A DNA stretch of 12,557 bases from Chitinophagaceae bacterium (GCA_019454915.1 JACFNM010000098.1:1-12557); one strand, 5' to 3'; positions 1-6,717 are shown, numbered from the stretch's first letter. Made by a program: numbers and translations. Notes: generated from the sequence alone by a model not told the origin.

Positions 1-137
1 TGGAAAAAGCAATTTTAAAAGTGAAAAAAAGAATGGAGAAGGCGGCAAAAGATATGGATTTTATGGAGGCTGCCAGGCTCAGAGATGAGATGTTTGCTAT
101 GCAAAAGAAGCTTCACGAGATGAAACGGAGAGATTAA
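1..137 (+). CDS. uvrB: UvrB C-terminus (excinuclease ABC subunit B), 5' end outside the window
   Basis: The open frame enters from the left edge (first whole codon at base 3) and stops at TAA 135-137, leaving 44 residues. They form a UVR motif, the short two-helix hairpin that ends UvrB and binds the matching segment of UvrC. Visible hallmarks are the Lys-rich first helix, then a D-F-M-E-A-A-R-L-R-D-E-M core (the family pattern is F-x-x-A-A-x-x-R-D-E) and a Lys/Glu-rich tail. UvrB is the damage-verifying helicase-like subunit of nucleotide excision repair. UVR motifs also occur in UvrC and some Clp proteins, but there they are internal. A motif lying at the extreme C-terminus points to UvrB. 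The helicase domains are outside the window, so the call rests on this motif and its position only. Confidence 0.8.
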   Translation, partial: EKAILKVKKRMEKAAKDMDFMEAARLRDEMFAMQKKLHEMKRRD

Positions 138-228
138 TTTTCTTTGGCAGTTATTGATTACCAATGATTTAACATAACATAATTCACCTGTTTTTTCCCG
201 CTATCAGATAAAATTATAAATTTATTGC

Positions 229-972
229 ATGGTTACAGTTGCTTTATACAATCTGAAGGGAGGTGTAGGCAAGACGGCCTCCTGTGTCAATTTTGCCTTC
301 CTGGCAGCACAAGACGGTTATAGGACGCTGCTTTGGGATATAGACCCGCAGGGTTCGGCCAGTTTCTATTATCAGTCAAAAATGAAACATAAAGGGGGCA
401 TAAAATCGCTCATTGAAAAAGATGCAGATTTGGAAGAAGCCATTCTCGAGTCAAATTATGAGAATCTGGACATTATTCCGGCGGATCTTTCCGCGAAGAG
501 TTTTGATGTGATTTCAGTGGAAATGAAATCAACGAAGAAACGATTGAAATCTGTCCTTCAGCCTTTACACAAGGTTTATGACTTTGTGTTTATTGATTGC
601 CCACCGGGCTTTTCCGTGTTATCGGAAAACATCTTTCATGCATCCGACATTGTACTGATGCCGATCATACCTACTACCCTTTCGGTACGGACTTATGTTA
701 TGGTGAAAGATTATTTTAAGGAGAAGGACCTCGATTTGTCTAAAATGATGTGCTTCTTTACCATGGTGGATCTGCGAAAAAATATGCATAATGAGATAAT
801 GGAAACCCTGTATAAGGACAAACGTTTTTTCCAAAACTATATACCCTATCTTTCTGATGTCGAAAAAATGGGCGTTTATAAGGCTCCTGTTGAAGGTTTT
901 GCGCCATCGGGTTATGCAGCGCAATGTTACAGAGATCTGTGGACGGAAATCAAAGAAGGCGTATTGGAATGA
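229..972 (+). CDS. Orphan ParA/MinD-family P-loop ATPase
   Basis: This 247-residue protein is a deviant Walker A ATPase of the ParA/Soj type. Residues 9-16 read L-K-G-G-V-G-K-T, with the signature lysine at 10 and the P-loop lysine at 15. The Walker A' strand is W-D-I-D-P-Q-G at 36-42, and the Walker B strand is F-V-F-I-D-C-P-P-G at 119-127. ParA proteins dimerise on ATP, bind DNA non-specifically and position plasmids, chromosomes or protein cargos. The length fits small ParA proteins without an N-terminal helix-turn-helix. No parB gene or parS-like repeat lies nearby, so chromosome or plasmid partition is not supported. The next gene, a serine esterase, starts 33 bases on and is probably co-transcribed. 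The ATG at 229 leaves only one residue or so before the first beta strand, as is usual in this family. No Shine-Dalgarno sequence is visible, as is common in Bacteroidota. Confidence 0.9.
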   Translation: MVTVALYNLKGGVGKTASCVNFAFLAAQDGYRTLLWDIDPQGSASFYYQSKMKHKGGIKSLIEKDADLEEAILESNYENLDIIPADLSAKSFDVISVEMKSTKKRLKSVLQPLHKVYDFVFIDCPPGFSVLSENIFHASDIVLMPIIPTTLSVRTYVMVKDYFKEKDLDLSKMMCFFTMVDLRKNMHNEIMETLYKDKRFFQNYIPYLSDVEKMGVYKAPVEGFAPSGYAAQCYRDLWTEIKEGVLE

Positions 973-1005
973 ATTTGAATCCGTATTCTAATCAATATTA
1001 TTCTA

Positions 1006-1734
1006 ATGAAAAGAGAACTTACATCCTGGTATAGTCATGCTTTGGCGAAGGAAATGCCGGTAGCCACCTATGGGCATTATGGATTTGCGTTATTATTAAT
1101 CCCAACAGCGGCAGCAGATTTTCTGGAGTATGAGCGTTTCCAACTGATTAGCGCCATTAGTTCGTTCATAAATGATGGTAAGATAAAGGTGTTTTCCATT
1201 AACAGCATCAACAACGAAAGCTGGCTGAATAAGCAGATGGAAGGAGCCCATAAAGCGATAAGACATAATCAGTTTAATGAGTATGTTTTTAATGAGGTGA
1301 TTCCGTTTATAAAAAACAATACTTCCTGGGAGACGCCCATTATTGTAAGCGGTGCGTCTTTTGGCGCGCTTCATTCGATGAATCTTTTTCTGAAACGCCC
1401 GGATTTGATTAACGGCGCCATTGCGATGAGCGGGGTGTATGATTTAACAGAATACACGGATGGATATTATGATGAGCAGGTTTATTATAATTCGCCCATT
1501 CACTACATCCCCAACCTCACGGATGACTGGTTTTTAAGCCGTATCCGGGCGGGTAAAATCATTATTGCCACGGGAAGCGGAGCCTATGAGGACCCGAATG
1601 CAAACAGACGGTTCTCCGAGGTATTGCATACAAAGAGTATACCGCATAAACTGGATATCTGGGGAGAAGATATAACGCACGACTGGCCTACCTGGCGCAA
1701 GATGCTTCCTCATTTCTTAGGCTCTGAATTTTAG
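1006..1734 (+). CDS. Alpha/beta-hydrolase-fold serine esterase (COG4947-like)
   Basis: This 242-residue protein has the features of the putative esterase family related to esterase D and COG4947. The nucleophile elbow is G-A-S-F-G at residues 116-120 (Ser118), after a hydrophobic strand (P-I-I-V-S). The likely catalytic histidine is His225 in D-I-T-H-D-W-P-T-W near the C-terminus, and the acid is probably Asp196 in the preceding loop. The N-terminus (W-Y-S...Y-G-H-Y-G-F...P-T-A-A-A-D-F-L-E-Y-E) is the conserved lead-in of this group. No signal peptide or membrane segment is visible, so a cytoplasmic location is inferred. The substrate is unknown. The start ATG at 1006 fits because the conserved K-R-E-L...W-Y-S start follows at once. 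It sits 33 bases behind the ParA-type gene on the same strand, which suggests an operon. Confidence 0.85.
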   Translation: MKRELTSWYSHALAKEMPVATYGHYGFALLLIPTAAADFLEYERFQLISAISSFINDGKIKVFSINSINNESWLNKQMEGAHKAIRHNQFNEYVFNEVIPFIKNNTSWETPIIVSGASFGALHSMNLFLKRPDLINGAIAMSGVYDLTEYTDGYYDEQVYYNSPIHYIPNLTDDWFLSRIRAGKIIIATGSGAYEDPNANRRFSEVLHTKSIPHKLDIWGEDITHDWPTWRKMLPHFLGSEF

Positions 1735-1850
1735 AGAATACCGAAGCTGGACTACCAACTGCTGGAGATTATACGGGTGTTTCATCTGGTATCATAAAGT
1801 ATTATGAAATTCAAATAGAGACTGGCAGGCATGAATCAAAATGCGTAATT

Positions 1851-2132
1851 TTGTATGAACGGCAGGAGGTGCGTAAATTCTGCTTTTTTTGTAGTAAATG
1901 TTCGTTTGTTAGAGATTTTAATTTTATAAATAGAAGAATCGGATTCGAGGCCGGCAATGAATGTGAAGCGTGTATTAAGATGAGTTCTTCGATGCTTTCT
2001 GAACCGGCCGCGTTGCCGGAGTTACGGGTAAATGAAATGTCAGTTCCTTGTCTGGAGTGTCTTACAACGAATCAGGAATTTGAATTAGGAGATTTAAGAA
2101 ACTTTCAGCGAACATCCAAATTTTATTATTAA
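1851..2132 (+). CDS. Cysteine-rich hypothetical protein with CxxC pairs; doubtful start, possibly a pseudogene
   Basis: I do not recognise this product. From a TTG codon the frame gives 93 residues with seven cysteines: 11, 14, 17, 38, 41, 67 and 70. They form C-x2-C-x2-C, then C-x2-C about 20 residues on, then a third C-x2-C, a spacing that would suit a zinc ribbon. The remaining sequence is mixed and has no membrane segment or signal peptide. The start is weak: no ribosome-binding site precedes the TTG, the first in-frame ATG is at residue 44, and the frame is open without a start for about 120 further bases upstream, back to the end of the esterase gene. It may be the tail of a gene that lost its beginning, or a chance frame. 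The cysteine pattern is the only argument for a real protein. Confidence 0.35.
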   Translation: MYERQEVRKFCFFCSKCSFVRDFNFINRRIGFEAGNECEACIKMSSSMLSEPAALPELRVNEMSVPCLECLTTNQEFELGDLRNFQRTSKFYY

Positions 2133-2207
2133 TAGGGTGTGCAAAAAATACAAAAGCGACTACCGAAGCAATTGAAAGAGACTTTTCCACATGCTGTTGA
2201 TATTTAA
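2096..2207 (+). pseudogene. Possible remnant of a PepSY-like lipoprotein gene, frameshifted and truncated
   Basis: Two overlapping frames each carry half of what looks like one protein. The frame from 2096 reads K-K-L-S-A-N-I-Q-I-L-L-L-I-G-C-A-K-N, which resembles the end of a lipoprotein signal peptide with an L-I-G-C lipobox; it stops at 2198-2200. The next frame reads L-P-K-Q-L-K-E-T-F-P-H-A-V-D-I at 2160-2204, followed by TAA. That pattern (P-x-x-hydrophobic...F-P-x-A-x-x-hydrophobic) resembles the start of the repeat in Bacteroidota PepSY-like periplasmic proteins. There is no ATG, and the usual rest of the domain is missing. I infer a decayed gene. The alternative is coincidence in AT-rich DNA, and with so few residues the family assignment is tentative. 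Confidence 0.3.
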
Positions 2208-2210
2208 CAG

Positions 2211-2241
2211 TTTGACAATACGATTAAGGCTGATATTTTCG
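2211..2241 (+). promoter_or_regulatory. Candidate Bacteroidota-type promoter of nrdJ
   Basis: TTTG at 2211-2214 and TATTTTCG at 2234-2241 are separated by 19 bases. This approximates the Bacteroidota vegetative sigma pattern of TTTG at -33 and TAnnTTTG at -7; the -7 box differs at one defined position. Transcription would start near 2248, leaving an untranslated leader of about 64 bases before nrdJ. The spacing and position fit, but short AT-rich motifs occur easily by chance. Confidence 0.35.
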
Positions 2242-2246
2242 TCTTC

Positions 2247-2260
2247 TTATCATTTGATAA
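2247..2260. promoter_or_regulatory. Palindrome TTATCA-TT-TGATAA, candidate operator upstream of nrdJ
   Basis: This perfect 6-bp dyad with a 2-base centre lies just downstream of the candidate -7 box, where a bound repressor would block initiation of nrdJ. It does not match the NrdR box as I know it, so no regulator is assigned. It lies 51 bases before the start codon. Confidence 0.3.
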
Positions 2261-2311
2261 TCGAAAGTTGATTTTCTGACAGGGTAATTCCGAAAAAAAA
2301 TTATTGTCACT

Positions 2312-5300
2312 ATGAAGAATGAAAAACAGAGCAAAGGCTTGCGGTACAACCGTCTCTTTACCAAAGAGGGCACGGATGTTTTTGACTTATTTGAATACGA
2401 TTACCGTACCTCGGTCATTCGTAATCCGAATGGAGAGGTGGTATTTGAGATGAAGAATGTGGAGGTTCCCAGGCAGTGGAGTCAGATAGCAACAGATATA
2501 TTAGCTCAGAAATATTTTCGAAAGGCGGGAGTTCCCCAGGCGGACGGATCGCTGGGACGGGAAACCTCTGTAAAGCAGGTGGCTCACCGGATGGCTAATT
2601 GCTGGAAAGTATGGGGCCAACGCTATAATTATTTTGCTTCCGATAAGGACGCGCAAATATTTTATGAGGAGTTGGTGTATTGTATATTGAATCAAGCCTG
2701 CGTACCCAATAGTCCGCAGTGGTTTAATACCGGCTTGTATGAGTCTTATGGTATAAAAGGTAAGCCGCAGGGTCACTACTATGTTGATCCCTTAGACGGA
2801 GAGTTGAAGAAATCAACCTCGGCTTACGAAAGACCGCAGCCGCATGCCTGCTTTATTTTGAGTGTAGAAGATGATTTGGTGAACGAAGGGGGCATTATGG
2901 ATTTGTGGGTGAGAGAGGCAAGGATTTTTAAATACGGAAGCGGAGTCGGTACTAATTATTCCAATATCCGTGGTGAGGGTGAAAAATTAAGTGGGGGAGG
3001 TACCTCTTCGGGACTCATGAGTTTTCTGAAGATTGGAGACAGGGCAGCAGGGGCGATTAAGAGTGGCGGCACTACACGCAGGGCTGCTAAGATGGTATGT
3101 CTTGATTTAGACCATCCGGAGATCATGGAGTTCATTAACTGGAAAGTAGAAGAGGAAAATAAAGTAGCAGCGCTGATAGCTGCCGGTTATTCCTCAGATT
3201 ATGAGGGGGACGCCTATAAAACGGTAAGTGGTCAAAACTCAAATAATTCGATTAGAATACCGAATGATTTCTTTGAAAAACTGAAGAACAACGAAGACTG
3301 GGAATTGAGGGCGCGTTCAGACGGAAGGGTGATGAAGAAAGTCCCGTCCAAGGAAGTCTGGAACCAGATTGCATATGCAGCATGGCGTTGCGCAGACCCG
3401 GGTACCCAATACGATACCACCATAAATGAATGGCATACGAGCCCCGCGGGTGGACGTATCCGGGCCTCCAACCCATGCAGTGAATACATGTTTCTGGATA
3501 ATACCGCCTGTAATCTGGCCTCTGTGAATCTGATTAAGTTTTATGATGAAAAGAATAATGTTTTTGACGTTAAGGGCTTTGAGCATACAGTCCGTCTTTG
3601 GACGACGGTGCTTGAAGTATCCGTATTAATGGCACAATTTCCTTCCAGGGAGGTGGCACAGCTTTCGTATGATTATCGGACGCTTGGATTAGGATTTGCC
3701 AATTTGGGTTCCATGCTTATGGTGAGCGGAATCCCTTATGATAGCAATGAGGCCAGGGCGATAGCGGGCGCCATTACGGCTATTATGACCGGAGTAGCAT
3801 ATAGAACTTCCGCGGAAATGGCGCAGCACCTCGGACCCTTCGTCCGTTTTCCGGAAAACCGGAAAGACATGCTCCGTGTGATGCGAAATCACCGGCTGGC
3901 AGCTTATGATGCAGATGAATATGAGCAACTGAGCATTAAACCCCAGGGTATCCATGCCAAATACTGTCCGGATTACTTGTTAAAAGCAGCCTGTGCCGCG
4001 TGGGATGAGGCGGTGGAATTAGGGGAGAAGTATGGTTACCGGAATGCACAAACTACAGCGATCGCACCTACAGGAACGATTGGATTAGTGATGGACTGTG
4101 ACACCACCGGAGTGGAGCCTGATTTTGCACTGGTCAAGTTTAAAAAATTGAGTGGCGGCGGTTATTTTAAGATTATCAATCAGTCCGTTCCTCTGGCGCT
4201 TCAACAATTGAAATATAACCCGAAGGAAATTGATGCCATTGTGAAGTATGCGGTTGGTTCGGCGACCTTTAGCGGAGCTCCTTTTATCAATCCACAGACT
4301 TTAAGTGAAAAGGGATTTATTGCGGAAGAAATCAAAAAATTAGACGCCGCTCTCGCTTCCGCATTCGAAATCAGTTTTGTTTTCAACAGATTTACCCTCG
4401 GAGAGGCCTGCCTGGAAAGACTTGGATTTAAACCGGAACAGTTCAATGACTGGAATTTTAATCTTTTAGAGGCGCTGGGCTTTACCAGTCCGCAGATTGA
4501 AGCCGCCAATGATTATATATGCGGTACCATGACGGTGGAAGGAGCTCCCTACCTGAAGCCCGAGCATTATGCCGTCTTTGATTGCGCCAATAAGTGTGGG
4601 AAAAAAGGAGAACGCTATATTCATGCGCATGGACATATCCGGATGATGGCGGCAACGCAGCCCTTCATAAGCGGCGCTATTTCAAAGACCATTAATCTGC
4701 CCCATGAAGCCAAAGTGGAAGAGATCGCAGATTCCTATATGCTAAGCTGGCAATTGGGATTAAAGGCTTGTGCGCTTTACCGGGATGGATCTAAGCTGAG
4801 CCAGCCGCTAAGCAATAAGAGCGATACGAAGAAGACCAAAGACGATGACGTCGCAACTTCTGCTTTGCAGGATAGTCACTTCATTGACATGGGTAAGCTT
4901 ACCGTGGATGAACTTTTAGAAGAGTTGCATAAACGAATGCAGGAATCAACGGACACAAAGTTGAAAAGACAGTTGTCCAGAATAGTGGAAAGAAAGACGT
5001 TACCTGCGAAAAGGAGAGGATTTACCCAAAAAGCAAAGATTAACGGACAAGCGCTCTTTCTGCGCACAGGAGAATACGGTGACGGAACCCTCGGGGAAAT
5101 CTTTATTGATTTGGCAAAGGAAGGATCTACTTTGCGTAGCCTTATGAACTGTTTTGCCATTGCTGTTTCTGTGGGGTTACAGTATGGGGTACCGTTAGAA
5201 GAGTTTGTTGAGAAATTTGTCTTCACCAAATTTGAACCCGCAGGTATGGTGGACCACCCAAATATAAAATCTACGACATCTATCGTTGATTTTGTGTTCA

Positions 5301-5653
5301 GATGTTTAGCGTACGAGTACCTTGGCAGGACAGACCTCGTACACGTGTTGGACAGGCCTGAAGTAGGAAATGTGGGTACAGATGACTGGGATGATATGCC
5401 CACTACCGGCTTAGAATATGATAATTCGCCAGTGTTGAGTGATGTTCGCGTAGTTGGGTCATCCCCCAACAGTGGGTCGGCTGTTCAACCATCGAAAGTG
5501 CAAAGGGCTGCTGCTAATGCCAATGTGATGAGTGAACACATGAAGAGTATGCAAAGCGATGCACCTGCCTGTAATGTCTGCGGTCATATTACCGTACGTA
5601 GCGGCACTTGTTATAAGTGTTTGAACTGCGGAAACAGTATGGGATGCAGTTAA
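2312..5653 (+). CDS. nrdJ: Adenosylcobalamin-dependent (class II) ribonucleoside-diphosphate reductase
   Basis: This 1113-residue enzyme reduces ribonucleotides to deoxyribonucleotides, using B12 to make the thiyl radical, so it works with or without oxygen and needs no separate radical subunit. The active site shows N-P-C-S-E at 387-391: Cys389 is the expected thiyl-radical residue, and Asn387 and Glu391 are the catalytic partners. The redox cysteine pair is probably Cys180 (P-H-A-C-F) and Cys400 (D-N-T-A-C-N-L). P-T-G-T-I-G at 586-591 is the phosphate-binding turn. A TSCPD-type domain follows at about 928-1005. The tail (1087-1112) has six cysteines in a zinc-ribbon or redox arrangement. 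No ATP-cone is evident at the N-terminus. The length is normal for the long Bacteroidota form. The ATG at 2312 has no Shine-Dalgarno sequence but directly precedes the conserved N-terminal region. A strong terminator follows 41 bases after the stop, so the gene is probably monocistronic. Confidence 0.95.
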   Translation: MKNEKQSKGLRYNRLFTKEGTDVFDLFEYDYRTSVIRNPNGEVVFEMKNVEVPRQWSQIATDILAQKYFRKAGVPQADGSLGRETSVKQVAHRMANCWKVWGQRYNYFASDKDAQIFYEELVYCILNQACVPNSPQWFNTGLYESYGIKGKPQGHYYVDPLDGELKKSTSAYERPQPHACFILSVEDDLVNEGGIMDLWVREARIFKYGSGVGTNYSNIRGEGEKLSGGGTSSGLMSFLKIGDRAAGAIKSGGTTRRAAKMVCLDLDHPEIMEFINWKVEEENKVAALIAAGYSSDYEGDAYKTVSGQNSNNSIRIPNDFFEKLKNNEDWELRARSDGRVMKKVPSKEVWNQIAYAAWRCADPGTQYDTTINEWHTSPAGGRIRASNPCSEYMFLDNTACNLASVNLIKFYDEKNNVFDVKGFEHTVRLWTTVLEVSVLMAQFPSREVAQLSYDYRTLGLGFANLGSMLMVSGIPYDSNEARAIAGAITAIMTGVAYRTSAEMAQHLGPFVRFPENRKDMLRVMRNHRLAAYDADEYEQLSIKPQGIHAKYCPDYLLKAACAAWDEAVELGEKYGYRNAQTTAIAPTGTIGLVMDCDTTGVEPDFALVKFKKLSGGGYFKIINQSVPLALQQLKYNPKEIDAIVKYAVGSATFSGAPFINPQTLSEKGFIAEEIKKLDAALASAFEISFVFNRFTLGEACLERLGFKPEQFNDWNFNLLEALGFTSPQIEAANDYICGTMTVEGAPYLKPEHYAVFDCANKCGKKGERYIHAHGHIRMMAATQPFISGAISKTINLPHEAKVEEIADSYMLSWQLGLKACALYRDGSKLSQPLSNKSDTKKTKDDDVATSALQDSHFIDMGKLTVDELLEELHKRMQESTDTKLKRQLSRIVERKTLPAKRRGFTQKAKINGQALFLRTGEYGDGTLGEIFIDLAKEGSTLRSLMNCFAIAVSVGLQYGVPLEEFVEKFVFTKFEPAGMVDHPNIKSTTSIVDFVFRCLAYEYLGRTDLVHVLDRPEVGNVGTDDWDDMPTTGLEYDNSPVLSDVRVVGSSPNSGSAVQPSKVQRAAANANVMSEHMKSMQSDAPACNVCGHITVRSGTCYKCLNCGNSMGCS

Positions 5654-5694
5654 ATGTTATTCAACAAGGACGGTTGGGGATATAGAATCTGTAC

Positions 5695-5733
5695 AAATCC
5701 GTTTCGGTCGTTCCGGAACGGATTTTTTATTTT
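5695..5733 (+). terminator. Rho-independent terminator of nrdJ
   Basis: A 13-bp stem pairs 5695-5707 with 5713-5725 around the loop TCGTT; all pairs are Watson-Crick except one T-G wobble. It is followed by a T-rich run (5723-5733, broken by one A). It lies 41 bases after the nrdJ stop codon and is a strong intrinsic terminator for the + strand. Confidence 0.9.
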
Positions 5734-5953
5734 AGTCTATTGATATCCAATAATATACGAATTGGTTTTTATACGGACACCTGTTGTTCCCGTGCTTTCT
5801 TAAAAGCCTGTTTTTTACAACCTTACGTTTAGAGGCTCATTTCTTTCGATTTTTGAATTTGATCGGCGCTGTTTGTTATCTTATAGAAATAGCGCCTGAA
5901 AAATTCCTCCTTTCCGATCTGTGTATTTTCTTTACAGTCTAAATTGTTTTATA
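5734..5953. other. AT-rich intergenic region before the small lipoprotein gene
   Basis: No coding frame with protein-like character is seen on either strand in these 220 bases. The only clear structure is the hairpin at 5865-5896. Promoter elements for the downstream lipoprotein gene must lie here, but I cannot point to a convincing TTTG / TAnnTTTG pair. Confidence 0.5.
5865..5896. repeat. 10-bp inverted repeat (hairpin) of unknown role
   Basis: Bases 5865-5874 (GGCGCTGTTT) pair with 5887-5896 (AAATAGCGCC) through ten positions, nine Watson-Crick and one G-T, around a 12-base loop. No T-run follows on either strand, so it is not a standard intrinsic terminator. It lies 57 bases upstream of the lipoprotein start and would fall in its 5' leader if transcription began earlier. 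Confidence 0.6.
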
Positions 5954-6070
5954 ATGGTAAGATTAATCGCTGTATTTCTTTTTGTTCTTTTCCTCGCGTC
6001 TTGTTCACAATCGCTCACGCCTTATCAGGCGGCTCATGGTGGATATAAAAAATGCCATGACATCAGGTAG
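5954..6070 (+). CDS. Small lipoprotein, 38 residues
   Basis: ATG at 5954 opens a 38-codon frame ending in TAG at 6068-6070, too short for most gene finders. It has an Arg at position 3, a hydrophobic run (L-I-A-V-F-L-F-V-L-F, residues 4-13) and a lipobox L-A-S-C at 14-17, so signal peptidase II would cut before Cys17 and leave a mature lipopeptide of 22 residues. The mature part (S-Q-S-L-T-P-Y-Q-A-A-H-G-G-Y-K-K-C-H-D-I-R) follows a pattern I recall from tiny Bacteroidota lipoproteins: T-P-Y-x-A-A, then G-x-x-K-K-C, then a basic end. It would probably be anchored in the outer or inner membrane. Function is unknown. A second cysteine (34) is conserved in that pattern. The intact signal peptide and lipobox are the main support. 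Confidence 0.7.
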   Translation: MVRLIAVFLFVLFLASCSQSLTPYQAAHGGYKKCHDIR

Positions 6071-6159
6071 TGACTGGCTGACGACTCCAATAGTCTTTCA
6101 TTTAGATTGATAGGGTTGTATGAAACCACCCCGGGTATTCCGGTATTCATTGGCAGTAT

Positions 6160-6210
6160 AAGTTTAAATTCCTTCTTTTAGATTTGGAATTTAAACTTTT
6201 CTTATTTTTA
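6160..6210 (+). terminator. Perfect 13-bp inverted repeat with T-rich tail
   Basis: AAGTTTAAATTCC at 6160-6172 is exactly complementary to 6186-6198 across a 13-base loop, and TTCTTATTTTTA follows at 6199-6210. The stem is AT-rich, so it is weaker than the nrdJ terminator, but its position after the lipoprotein gene and its T-rich tail suit an intrinsic terminator. It could also act as an operator or mRNA structure for the gene starting at 6220. Because it covers the alternative TTG start at 6184, it argues for the ATG at 6220. Confidence 0.55.
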
Positions 6211-6219
6211 CCCATAGGC

Positions 6220-6699
6220 ATGCAGGTTACCGTATCATATCAGAAGTCTCTTGTTATTCAGACATTGCGCTATCACTTTATAAGCAGACGGGAGATAAAA
6301 TTAATGATTATACTGGTCAATGTTTTTACCACGCTGGCCGCCGTGCTGTTTTATTTTAAGAAGGTAACGCCCCTGGCATTTTTTATAAGCTTCTTTTTAT
6401 GGGTCATACTCATGCTGGCTTTCTGGAAATGGTTGCCTTCTGCGATTTATAAGAGAACACCAACCTTTAAGGAAACGTTTTTGGTTTCTCTCGAAGAAAA
6501 TCACCTGTTCCTTGAGAGTGAAAAAGGAAGTAAAACATGGGCCTGGCGTGAATTTAGTGAGATGATCGAGACGCCTCATTTCTTTCATTTATATTTTAAT
6601 CCCAGGAGTTTCTTTTTATTGCCTAAAGATGCATTTGGGGATAGTGAGGCTATACATGAAGCGCGCGCTTTCCTGAAAAGTAAAATAGCCACGCGATAA
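6220..6699 (+). CDS. YcxB-like two-helix membrane protein
   Basis: This 159-residue protein has two predicted membrane helices, at about 28-46 (L-M-I-I-L-V-N-V...) and 51-71 (P-L-A-F-F-I-S-F-F-L-W...). A C-terminal soluble part follows with the YcxB-family pattern: W-x-W-R-E-F at 107-112, a short acidic stretch, then F-F-H-L-Y-F-N...F-F-L-L-P-K-D-A-F at 121-139. YcxB-like proteins are widespread, and their function is not known to me. A TTG codon at 6184 would add 12 residues, but it lies inside the hairpin described at 6160-6198, so the ATG at 6220 is preferred. The gene stands alone and converges with the minus-strand operon that ends at 6782. Confidence 0.75.
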   Translation: MQVTVSYQKSLVIQTLRYHFISRREIKLMIILVNVFTTLAAVLFYFKKVTPLAFFISFFLWVILMLAFWKWLPSAIYKRTPTFKETFLVSLEENHLFLESEKGSKTWAWREFSEMIETPHFFHLYFNPRSFFLLPKDAFGDSEAIHEARAFLKSKIATR

Positions 6700-6717
6700 C
6701 GTTAACCTTATAGTCGA

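Larger units (their letters stand above)
1735..2311 (+). other. 577-base region between the esterase gene and nrdJ, probably decayed
   Basis: No confidently intact gene lies here. In order it holds a reading frame that is open from about 1728 but lacks any ATG, GTG or TTG before 1851, then its cysteine-rich continuation to 2132, then a lipoprotein-like fragment split between two frames (2096-2207), a candidate promoter (2211-2241) and a palindrome (2247-2260). No intrinsic terminator is obvious directly behind the esterase gene. The mix of open but startless frames and frame-split protein motifs reads like gene remnants, although that is an inference. Confidence 0.45.

Noticed and set aside
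138..228. Terminator after uvrB
   Set aside because: Only a 4-bp TTGG/CCAA pairing with a long loop can be drawn, and no T-run follows it directly.
969..1034. ATG overlapping the ParA stop codon (ATGA), a possible small coupled gene or longer esterase start
   Set aside because: That frame runs only 21 codons and is not in frame with the esterase; the esterase N-terminus at 1006 already matches the usual family start.
4876..5469. 197-codon minus-strand frame inside nrdJ
   Set aside because: It lies fully inside a well-supported reading frame with conserved domains; its translation shows no recognisable motif.
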